From: Rhodoflexus caldus
GTDB lineage: Bacteria > Bacteroidota > Bacteroidia > Cytophagales > Thermoflexibacteraceae
Direction of reading: 5' to 3'
Assembly: GCF_021206925.1 (NCBI RefSeq)
Contig: NZ_JAJPRF010000004.1
Span: 124,001 to 188,000, forward strand
Length of the DNA stretch: 64,000 bases
The translations under genes and the position numbers were made by a program. How positions within the stretch are numbered: position 1 is the first letter of the stretch; each line of letters begins with the position of its first letter. Below the pieces are notes generated by a model. It was not told the origin of the DNA. It did not search any database and saw nothing but the letters and a program-made list of their open reading frames with translations. Of the stretch, positions 24,201-36,200 are shown piece after piece.

Positions 24201-27200
24201 GCCCGTTCCTACAATCGGTACGGTGCCTGTCAGGATAACATCGGTGGTGTTTGCACCTGTCGGCAGGCAAAGGGTTTGGTCTGAACCCGCTGAAATAGTG
24301 CTTGGCACTACGGTCAGGATTACTTCATCCTGAATTGTTCCGCAAGGGCTGCCCGTGATGGTGTAGCGGATGATGTGCGTACCCGGTCCCATGCCCGTTA
24401 CGGTGGCTACGCTGCCCGATACGCCCGAAGTGCTGATGATAACCGAACCGCTGCCCGTGCCACCTACGCGCTGCCATGAGGTAGTCCCTAATACAGGAAC
24501 GGGACCTGTCAGCGTGAAATCAGCCGTTCCCGAAGGATTGGTACAAATCGTTTGGTCAGGTCCGATGTCCACAATCGGGCTGGCTACGGTAATGGTGATG
24601 GTGGCAGCACTTGTGCCGCAAATGCCGTTGTCTAATGTCCATTGGAAAATGTGCGTACCTACGCCCAAACCCGAAACGGTTGCTTGGCTGTTGCCCGTGC
24701 CGCCCAAGGTAATGTTCATGGCTGCCGCGCTGCCTGTGCCGCCCGTGCGCGTCCATGTGCCCGTACCCGATACGGGAACTGTTCCGTTCAGGGTTACAGT
24801 GCCCAAGTTGGTTGCCACATCGGCGCAAACGGTTGTTTGCGTTGCCGTAATGGCAGCAGGCGGATTCGGTGCGGTAATGGTTACGGTAATATCCGCACTT
24901 GTTGTGCCGCATACGCCGTTATCCAGCGTCCAGCGGAAAATGTGCGTGCCTGCACCCAAACCGCTTACGTCGGTGTTCGGGCTGTTCGGGGAAGCGATGC
25001 TCATGGCTGCCGCGCTGCCCGTGCCGCCTGTGCGTGTCCACGTGCCCGTGCCCGATACAGGGGCGTTGCCTTGCAGGCTCACCGTACCCAGGCCCGTGGC
25101 AGGGTTGGCGCATACTACTGTGGCTACTGCCGCCGCCGTTGCCGCAGGGTTCGGACGAACTACCGTTACCGTTACGTCGGCAAAACTGCTGCCGCAAGCA
25201 CCGTTATTAACCGTCCAACGGAAAGTATGGTTGCCCGGTGCCAAGCCGTTTACGTCGGTGGTCGGGTTGTTCGGGTTGGCAATGCTGAATGTGCCGCTGC
25301 CGCTTACCCGCGTCCATGTACCCGTACCGCTGATAACATTGCTGCCTTGCAGCGTTACCGTTCCGACTTCCGAAACAGCATCCGCACATACCGTTGCAGC
25401 TACTGCCGCCGCCGTTACGGGCGGGTTGGTTTCCGTTACCGAAATGGTAACATCTGCCTGTGTGCTGCCGCATACGCCGTTGGTCAGTGTCCAGCGGAAT
25501 ATGTGCGTGCCCGCCATCAGTCCGCTGACGGTCGTAGAAGGCGATGCCGCATCGGCGATGCTCACCATGCCCGGACCCGATACCCTTGTCCACAAGCCCG
25601 TGCCCGACACAGGGGCGTTACCCACCAACGAAGCCGTAGCACTGCCGCCCGTTGCACAAATGACAGGCGTTGGCGATGAAGCCGTCGCCGCAGGGTTCGG
25701 ACGAACAACTGTTACCGTTACATCGGCAAAGCCGCTGCCGCAAGCACCGTTATTGACTGTCCAACGGAAAGTATGGTCGCCTACGGAAAGACCGCTGACC
25801 GCAGTGTTCGGGTCGTTGACGTTGGCTATGTTGAAGCTGCCCGTGCCCGCAATGCGCGACCATGAGCCGCTACCGCTCACTACGGGGCTGCCTTGCAGCG
25901 ATACGCTGCCTGTGTTGGTGGCAATGTCCGCACATACTACGCTTGCCACGGCAGAAGCCGTTACCGCACCGTTCGGACGAACAACCGTAACGGTTACGCT
26001 TGCCTGCGTTGTGCCGCAAACGCCGTTTGCCAATACCCAGCGGAACGTATGAGTACCTACGCCCAAGCCCGTTACGTCAGTGGTCGGGCTGTTGGGGTCT
26101 AAAATGGTCATGCCGCCAAAAGCACCCGTACCGCCCGTGCGTTCCCACGTACCCGTTCCCGATACAGGGGCGTTTCCTACCAAGCTCACCGTGCCTAAGT
26201 CCGTAGCGGGGTCAGCGCAAACGGAAGCCTGCACGGCATTGGCAGTAGCCACAGGGTTCGGGCGAACAACCGTTACCGTTACGGTAGCACTTGTAGAAGC
26301 GCATGAGCCGTTGGTCAGTGTCCACTGGAAGGTGTGCGTACCCACTGCCAAGCCTGTTACGTCGGTGTTGGGGCTGTTCGGGTTGGTGATGGTGAACGTT
26401 CCCGCGCCTGCGGTGCGTGTCCACGTGCCGATGCCTGAAAGCGGCGCATTGCCTATCAGGTTCACCGTTCCTTGCAAGGTTGCCGCATCGGCGCATACTT
26501 GCGTAGCGGCTGCCGTTGCCGTTGCAGGCGGATTCTGACGGATGATATTCACGGTGTAAGTGGCTGCCGAACTGCCGCAAGGGCTTGTAAATCGCCACTC
26601 AAAAGTATGCGTACCCACGCCTAAGCCCGTAGCGTTCAGCGTTGTTCCCGTTACGCTAAGGCTCATGGATGAGGTGCTGCCCGTACCGCCTATTCGTGTC
26701 CATGTGCCGCTGCCGCTGTTCGGGGTGTTGCCTGTCAGTGTAACGCTGCCCAAGTTGGAAATCGGGTCGGCGCAAATGTCGGGCGAAGGCGGCGTTGTGG
26801 TAATGGCTGCATTCGGGTTGGACTCATTGACAAACACCGTAACAAGGCTGCTTGTGCTGCCGCAACTTGGGCTTGTCAGTGTCCACTCAAAAATATGCGT
26901 ACCGGGCAGCATATTGCTCACGTTCAGCACATTACCCGATTGGTTCAAGATGATGCCCGCAGGGTTGCCCGTGCCGCCTACACGCGCCCACGTACCCGTG
27001 CCGACTGTCGGGGCGTTGCCCGTCAGTGTTGCCGAAGCTCTGCCCGTTGCCAAATCGGTACAAACTGCCTGATTCGGTCCTGCATTGGCAGGCGGATTGG
27101 TCGGCAATACGGTTACAACCATTACGTCGGAACTTGTGCCGCAACCGTTGGTCAGTGTCCATGTGAACTCATGCGTACCAACGCCCATGCCCGTTACGTC

Positions 27201-30200
27201 GGCAGAAGTTGCCCCCGTTGGGGTGATGATTACGCCCGTTGGTGAGCCTGTTCCGCCCGTGCGCGTCCATGTACCGGTTCCCGAAATAGGCGCATTGCCG
27301 TTCAGGGTGATGGAAGCACCGCCCGGGGCATCGCAGCGGGTAGCATCTGCGCCCGCATTTGCCACAGGGTTAGACGGATTCACCGTTACGGTTACCGAAG
27401 CACTGCTTGTGCCGCAACTGTTGGCAAGCGTCCATGTAAATTGGTACGTACCGACTTGCAAGCCCGTAATGTTGGCGGTCGGGTTGTTAGGCGTGCTGAT
27501 GACCATGTCCGCCGTACTGCCCGTTCCGCCCGTGTATGACCACGTACCCGAACCCGCCGTAATTGGTGTATTGCCTTGCAGGGTTATGTTTGCCCGCTGC
27601 GTGGCAGGGTCGGTACATACGGTATTGACCGTTGAAATAATGGCAGCCGCAGGGTTAGACTGTTCCACATTCACCGTAAAGGTGGCGGAACTTGTGCCGC
27701 AACTGTTCGCCAATTGCCATTGGAAAATATGTTCGCCCGGCAGCAAACCCGTGATGGTGGCTACTCTGCCGAAAGTGCCTGATGTATTGATGGCATGACC
27801 TGTCGGGTCGCCTGCGCCGCCTACGCGCGTCCATGTGCCCGTTCCCGTGCGCGGTTCATTGCCTACCAATGTGAGCGTAGCTCTGCCCGTTGCGGGGTCG
27901 GTACAAACCGTACCCGGTGCAGTGGCAATGGCAGCCGCAGGGTTAGACGGATTCACCGTTACGGTGATTTCGTCAAAGGTAGTGCCGCAACCGCTGTTGA
28001 GCGTATAGCGGAAAATGTGCGTACCCGGTTGCATACCCGTAATGTTGGCAATGGCATTGCCCGTGCCTGTGGTAGAAGCCGCGATGGCAACACCCGTACC
28101 GTCGGCAGTGCCGCCCGTGCGTGTCCATGTGCCTGTACCTACAACGGGTTCATTAGCCGTCAGGGTGATTTGCGCCAAGTTGGTTACGGGGTCGGTGCAA
28201 ATGGTCGGGTTCGCGCCCGCAATGTCTGCCTGCGGATTGTTGCGATTCACCGTTACGGTTACTTGTGCCGATGTGGGCGGACATACGCCGTTGGTCATTT
28301 CCCATTGGAACACGTGCGTACCCACGCCCATGCCCGTAATGGTTGCTACGTTATTGTTTGTGCCGCCGATAGTAATTGCCAAGGCGGTGGCATCGCCCGT
28401 GCCGCCTATGCGCGTCCATGTGCCCGTTCCTACGTAGCTGTTATTACCCGCCAATATAGTAGAACCCAGCGTACCCGTCGGGTCGTCGGCGCAAACGTTC
28501 AGGTTGCCCGTGATGGTTGCCACAGGGGTAGGTTGTTGTACCGTAACGCTCACTTCGGCAAAGGTGCTGCCGCAAGCTGCGTTGTTGATAGTCCAACGGA
28601 ACACGTGCGTGCCTACCTGCAAGTCGCTGAAAGTGGCTTGTCTGCCACCCGTGCCTGCCGTTACCAGCGTGAACGTGCCCGGACCGCTTTGGCGCGTCCA
28701 AGTGCCCGTGCCGCTTATCGGAACATTGCCGTTGAGCGTTACCGCCCCGCGATTAGTGGCAGGGTCGGCGCAGACGTTGGCAGGTGCAGGGTCAATGGCT
28801 GCTACGGGGTCGCGCTCTACGATGCGCACCGTAACTTGTGCCGATGTAGTCGTACCGCAAACGGCATTGCTGATTGTCCATTGGAACGTATGCAAGCCCG
28901 GTTGCAGGTTAGAGAAAGTAGCGTTTTCGCCTGCCGCGCCGCTGGTTGCCAGCGTTGCCGTGCCCGGTCCCGAAACCCGCGACCATGTGCCCGTTCCCGA
29001 TGCAGGCAAATTGCCCGTCAGGTTCACGCTGCCCAGCCCCGTTGTGCCTGTGGTGCAGACATCGGAAGTAGGTGCGGTAACAATCGCTGCCACGGGGTCA
29101 GCGGCAATAACGGTAATATCAATGGTTGCCGTGCTGTTGTTGGCAGGGCAAGCGGGATTTGTCAATGCCCATTGGAAGCGGTGCGTACCAACTGCCAAGC
29201 CGCTGATGCTCACACTTGCACTGTTGGCGTTCGGTGCGAAAGCAGGTGCCGCACCCGGACCCGAAACGCGCGTCCATGTACCTGTCGTTCCCGCAACGGG
29301 GGCATTAGCCGTCAGGTTAATTGTGCCCGTCGGTGAGCCGCAAATGGTAGTAGCAGGCGGCGCGGTGATGGATGCCGGCGCATTGGTCGGATTGACCGTT
29401 ACGGTTGCCGATGCCGTAGAAGTGCCGCAGCTGTTGGTGATAGTCCATGTGAAAGTATGCGTACCGACGGCAAGATTGCTCACGTTGAGCGTGCTGCCGC
29501 CCGTGCCGCTTGGCGAAAGTGTCGGTGTGCCCGGTCCGCTGTGCGACCATGCGCCCGTATTGCCTGCCGCAGGTACACTGCCTGTCAGCGTTGCGCTGCC
29601 AAAGCCCGATGCAGGGTCGGCGCATACGCTTTGCGTAGCAGGCGAAACGGTTGCAAGCGTCGGTTGCGGCTGTACAACAACCGTAACTTGTGCAGGCGTG
29701 AAGGTACAAGGCGCTGTTCCGCTGAATGCCCATTGCAATACGTGCGTACCTACTTCCAAGCCGCTGAATGTTGCTGTACTTACCCCGCCGCTTGATGAAA
29801 CGGAAATGGTCGGTGCAGCCCCCGGACCCGATACCCGCGACCATGTACCCGTTCCTATGACAGGCACGTTGCCGCTTACGGTTACGGTGGCAGTTGTTCC
29901 CGTTGCACAAATCGGCGAAACAGGCGGCGTAATGATGCGCGGCGGTTCAGCTACCGTAACGGTTACGGTAGGCGCGCTGCCGGGGCAGGTTGCGCCCGTT
30001 ACTGCCCATTGGAATACGTAAATGCCCGCGCCCAAATTGCTCACGCTTGTATTCGGGCTGTTCGGGTTGGCGATGCTGCCCGCAGGCAAAGTCGGACCGC
30101 CTACTTGCGACCATGTGCCCGTTCCCGTTACGGGTGCAGTACCCGACAGGTTAGCGGTAGTAGTCGTTCCTGCGGAAGTCAAACAGAGCGTTTGGTTTGC

Positions 30201-33200
30201 CCCCGCCGAAATTGTGGAAGGCGAAACGGTTACGGTTACGAAGTCTTCGCTGTCGGGGCAGGCAGAACCCGTTACGCGCCAGCGCAACACATATGTGCCT
30301 ACCTGCAAAGTGCCACCCGTACCGAATTGCGCATTGGCAGCCGTCGCGCTTGAAAAAGTCGGCGTATTCGGACCTGAAACAACCGTCCATGTGCCCGTAC
30401 CGGGACCTACCACAGGCGTAGCGCCCAGCGTTACGGGGTTAGTCGTACCGCAAACGCTGATATCTGCCCCCGCATTGGCAGGTGCTGCCACGCGAATCAC
30501 CAAATCGTCAAATACGGTCGCACAAGGCGTACCTGTTACCGTCCAGCGGATGGTATAAGTGCCCGATTGCGTCAAGCCGCTGACGGTGGCGTTTCTGTCC
30601 AAATCGTTAGAGAATGTTACCGCGTTCGGACCTGAAACAAACGACCATCTGCCCGTTCCTACCACAGGCGGTTGAGCGTTCAGGGTAACGGTGTTGCCCG
30701 TTCCGCAAATGTTTATGTCGGGTCCCGCATCCACAATGGCGCGGCGAATGGTTACGGTGCTTTCGGAAACACAAGCACCGTTGCTCAAACGCCAGCGGAA
30801 CACATATTCGCCCGCTGCGTTCATGCCCGTAATGCCCGTAGTGGGTGAACTTGGCGTAGTGATAACGGGCGTAACGGGTCCGGATACAAATATCCATTGC
30901 CCCGTAGCCCCTGCGGGAACGGCATTGGCAGCCATAGTATAGGTAGCCGCGCAGATGTTGGCATCAGCGCCCGCATTGGCAGCCACAGGCAATTGCACGA
31001 CGATATTTACGTCGGCACTGTTATCGGGGCAACCCGCATTGCTTACCGTCCAGCGGAAAGTGTACGTGCCGATGACGTTCAGGTTATTGACTGCCGTAGT
31101 GGGCGAAGAAGGATTCACAATCACGGGCGTAGCCCCTGCCGGTGCGCTTACCAGCGTCCACAAGCCCGTGCCGAATACGGGCGGCGTGGCATCCATTACG
31201 GCGGTGTTAGTAGTGCAAAGCACTTTGTTCGTACCTGCTACGGCAGGCGAAGGCGGCTGCGAAACGGTTACGCGCACATCGTCCTCTGTCTGCGGACAGG
31301 CAGAGCCGCCGCTGATTGTCCAGCGGAAATCGTACACGTTGCCGGGGATGAGGTTGTTAACAAAGGTGTTTGCCGCATTCGGATTAACAAAGCTGCCCGC
31401 AGGCAAGGCAGGTCCGCCCACCTGTGTCCACGTACCGATTGTGCCGCTTACGGCAGGCACGGCGTTGAGTTGTACCGAAGTCGGGTTCACCGTGCCGCAA
31501 AGAGCTATATCCGCGCCCGCATTGGCAGGTGCATCGTTGAAAATCTGAATTTCATCAAAGGTATTGCCGCCCGTGCCGCATGGCGAACCTGTTACTGTCC
31601 AGCGGAACACATAAAGACCTCTGCCCAAACCGTTGGCGGTGAGCGTAGTGCCGCCTGTTCCCGATGTTGCCAGCGTCGGTACGGGACCATCGGTGAATAC
31701 CAGCGACCAGTTGCCTGCACCCACAACAGGTACTTCGGCAGTCATTACAAAGCTGTTCACGTTGCAAAGCCTTGTGTCAGCCGTGATGATATTGGCAGGT
31801 GCAGCAATGAATACGTCCACAAAGTCTTCGCTTGGCGGACAAGCCCCGCCGCTGATGGCATAGCGGAAGCGATACACACCCGCCGCAGTCATGCCCGTAA
31901 CCGTTGCGCTGTACGGACTTGATACACCCGCGGCAATTTCGGCAGGGGTAAGCGGTACGGGGGTCAGCACGGGCGTAACGCCGCTTGGACCTGATACGAA
32001 CGACCAAACCGCTGTTCCCGTATAAGGCAAGTTGCCCGCTAAGGTTGTACTTGTTGTCGGCAAACAGAATTGTTGGTCTGCGCCTGCATTGGCAGAGTTG
32101 GTAATAGTGAAGTTCACCAAGTCTTCCGAATCGGGGCAAGTGCTGTTGGTAATGCGCCAGCGGAAAGTGTAACGCCCTGCCTGTAAGTTGGTAAGCGTCA
32201 GTACGTTATTATCAGGTCCGCTAATGGTGCGATTGGCAGGCGGCACGGGCGGTCCGCTCACTTGCGACCATGCACCCGCACCCGTGATAATCGGGATATT
32301 GCCCGTCAGGGTAACGGTTGTAACATTACAGGCATCAAAATCCGCATCGGCAACTGCCTGATTAACAGGCGTAACAGTGATAACCGCTTGGTCGGGCAAT
32401 ACAACTACGCAACTGCCCGCCCCTGTTACGGGTGCAGTAACTTCTACGCTGTATGAAGTTGTCGCGGTCGGCATGTTTGCACCCGACAGCGTAAAGGTAA
32501 TATCGCCATTTGCGGCAGGTGTTTGTGTGCCGTAGGTAGTGCCGCCGCGGAAAAGTCGGTAGGTATGATTGGCTTTTGCATTGCGCACAATGATATTCAC
32601 CGAAGTTTCATTGGCGCAAATGCTGGCATCGGTAACTTCGTTGTTTTGCTCATCGGCTACGGTCAGGGTTGCGGCTGCTGAATAGTTAAAGCAACCCGTA
32701 GTAGTATTCGTTCCTCTGATACGGAACAAAGAGCCGTTCAAAGCAGCCGGAACATTGGCAATTGTCAGCGTATTGGTTGTAGCCCCGCTGAAGGTTGCGC
32801 CGAAGAATGTTCCGTTCAACACAGGGTTGAAATTTGTCGGGTCGGACGGGGTTGCAATTTCCCACTGAATGCTCAGGCTTGGGTCTACCAAGGCAGCCAG
32901 ATTTACGGTGCTGTTGGCACAAGCCGTTAAATCGGTGGGGTTAGCAACTATCGGCAGCGGATGTACGGTGATGACCATGTCGTCTTGCGTATTGCCGCAG
33001 CCCGGTGCACCCGCAATGCTCCAGCGCAGGGTATAGTTGCCCGGGCGCAAGTCAGTAATGACTGCATTATGCGCATTTGCATTGGGTATGAAGGTAGGCA
33101 CAGGCGAACCCGAAGGGCGATTGACAACCGTCCATGTGCCTGTTCCGCCACCGCCTAAGGCAGGGTTGTTGCCTGCCAGCGTTACCTCTACGCGGGTAGT

Positions 33201-36200
33201 AGTGCCGCTGATGAACTCACAAACAGCTTGGTCGGGTCCTGCATTGGCAGAGCGTCCGCTGTTTACGGTCAGCACAGGCGACTGCGATACGCAGTTTACG
33301 CCGTTGGCAGTGGTGCTAATTTCCCAACGGAAGGTGTAAACCCCGTTGCTGACGGGAATGGTTGCCGTCGGGTTGCTGATTTGCGCCCCAAAGTTGATGG
33401 TCGTAGGGCCGCTCAACTGCACCCAGCGCCCTGTGCCGCGCCCTGCCGCGGGGGCATTGCCCGTCAGGGTAACGGTTGTGGCATTACAAATATCAATCGG
33501 AGAAACCACTGTTGCCGTTGTCGGCGTAGGAATCACGGTCAGGGTAGCAGGCGCGCTGAAAGCCTCGCACTGAATATTGTTCGTGTTCTGAATGCGCACT
33601 CTGAAACGCCAGCCGTTCATAAACTCGGGGACGTTGGTCAAGTTCAGCGTTGCCGTTCCGACACCGCTATACACGCCACCGTCCGTTAAGTCGCCAAAGC
33701 CTGCACCTGAATCCACTTGCCAGCGGTATTGTACCGTACCCGGAATGGCAGGGTCTGCCTGTGCGGTAAATGAAGCACTGTTTACCCCTCCGTTATGGCA
33801 AATGGTAACATCTGATGGGTTCAAGGCCGCGCGTGGCAGCGGGTTTACGGTAATAATGGCCGTTTTGGTTACACCCGAAGCACACAGCAAGGCATCGCGC
33901 ACCGTCAAGCGAACGGTTACGTCATACGGCTGGCTCGGGTTAGATGCATTGACAGGGAAAGTGAACGTAGGACGCTGCCCCGTAGCCGTTCCCAGAATGG
34001 TGGCTCCTACGGAAAACTCCCACTCATACAATAAAGCCAAAGGCGTTCCGCCGCTGAAACTCCATGAGAAAGGCGGACGCAACACGTTAGGCGCATTACA
34101 AGCACCGGGAGCGGGTTGCGGAACTACGGGCGTTCCGCCGGGTGTGAAGCAGCGCGTGGCGGGGTCGTTAGAATTACCTGCGTTGAAGTTAGCAGGGCTA
34201 CCTACGCATATATAAGCATCGTTTTCAAAATCGGCATAGATAACCGGTGCAACTAATTGAATCGTCTTAACCTCTTCGTCTTCGCAACCAAAAGCGGTAC
34301 GCACACGCAGGCGAATCCAATAGTTACCCGCCGGAAGATTGTTGGCAAAGGTATAATTACCGGGTGCGGAAGTGATTACTTGTGTACGCACAGGCACGGC
34401 AGCCGGATTGCCCACAGGATTCACGTCAAATACATCCCACTGCCAGCGCGTAATTTGCGGAGAAAGTGTCGGCGGCGTATCAGGGTCTGGCGTACTTTCA
34501 TCGGTAACAACAAAGCTGCTGTTTTCGCAGATATTGCCGCTATTATTAGGCCAACTGAAAGCGGCGGTAGGTTTGCCGCTTACGCGAACGCGAACACCGC
34601 CATCAGGACGAATGAAAATACGACACGCAGGCGAGTTGCTGTCCTGTAAAATCAATGCCGGCTGGAATGTACCGGGGCGCAAATAGGTATGCGAAATTTG
34701 CAACTGATTACCTGCCGCCGCATATGCTGCCGCGTTGAATGCAACAGGGGCAGTAGCAGGTGTACCATCGCCAAAGTCCCACTGATAAAATGCTACATTC
34801 TGCAAGTTAGTAGCCGTGAAAGTAACAGGGTCGCCTGCACAGATATCGGTTGGTGTAAAAATGAATTGCCCGCTGGGGCCATCCACCCGAATAAAATTGG
34901 TCAGTTCGCGGACAACGGTACAACCTGCACGGCTGCGCATCGTCAAGCGAACGGTATATACGCCCGGATTGATGTAGGTATTTTCAGGGTTTTGGTCGAA
35001 GGAACGGTTGCCGTCGCCAAATTCCCAGAAATATTCCTCAATGTCTGCATCAGGGAATGGCGTGGCACGGAAACGCACTGCTGCCGGCGGACAACTCACC
35101 ACTAACTGCGTAGGCGCAAACACCGGAGGCCCTGTGGCTGCCTGTGCAGAAATAGTAGCATCAGGCGCAATCACATTAATCACGCGGCTGAATGTTACCG
35201 AACAGGTATTGCCTGCCGTAACGGTTTGTGTAATGGTATAGCTGCCCGCATTATTGTAGCGAATGACAGGGTTGGCGGGATTGCTCAAATCGGCGGTATA
35301 GTTTGCCGGAGCCGTACCAAAATTCCATGTATAAGTCAAGCCTGAACCGCCGGGGACATCAATTGCATTGCTGGTAATCTGCATATTGCTGCCCGCACAG
35401 AACGTGGTAGCAGACACATTAAAGCCGGGCGTAGGACGCGGCAACACAGTAACCTGACGGGTAACGGTTGCCGTACAAGGGCCGATGCCGTTATTATCGG
35501 CAACGGTCAGCGTTACGTTCCATGTGCCGGGGCGCAAAAAGGTATAGGTTGGATTCTGTACGGCCTGATTTTGGAACGGATTGGCAATGCCATCCTGAAA
35601 GAACCAGTTCCAAGACGTAATGGCATTGCTGTTAGGGAATACCGTAGAGGCATCCGTAAAATTCACGGGCTGCCCTACGCACACTACCGAAGGATTGCTA
35701 AAATTGGCAATGGCTCCCTGAATCGTAATATTGACCGGCGCACTCACCGACTCGGCACAACCGTTAGACTCGGTAATGGTCAGTGTTGCCTGATAGGGCG
35801 CTACGCGCGGTGCATACGTATGCGTTACCGAAGCTCCCGCGGGGCCGTTAATGGTTGTAATCGTACCGTCGCCAAAATCCCAACGATAGCTGGTAATTGT
35901 ACCGCTGGTAGTTGAGGTGCTGGTAAACCGAACAGGGGTATTGCTGCAAATCGGCCCTGAGGGGTTTGGCGTTACCGTAAACGATGGCGAAGAAACAGAA
36001 ATATTTACTGTTGCCGTTCTTTCATTTACACAACCGTTAGAACCAATGGCACGCAGACGAACCGTGTAAACACCGGGGTTGGCATAGGTATGCGACACGG
36101 GATTCCCTCGCGGGATAATTTGCACAGCCGTACCGTCGCCAAAGTCCCATTCGTAGGTAGTGGTTGCAGGCGCTGCCGCATCCACGCTGGTATTCAGGAA

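Noticed and set aside
24370-30021. Several long open frames on the plus strand (for example 24370-26052, 27795-29336, 28504-30021), up to 560 codons
   Set aside because: They run antisense to the giant gene and repeat with its units; their composition (Cys, Arg and Pro or Val rich) is that of a mirror frame of Thr/Gly-rich coding sequence. No start context or family match.
23280-33530. Possibility that the regular repeats are a CRISPR array or tandem satellite DNA
   Set aside because: The period is about 280 bp and in frame, the reading frame is intact through 17 kb, and repeats vary by amino-acid-conserving changes, so they are coding.
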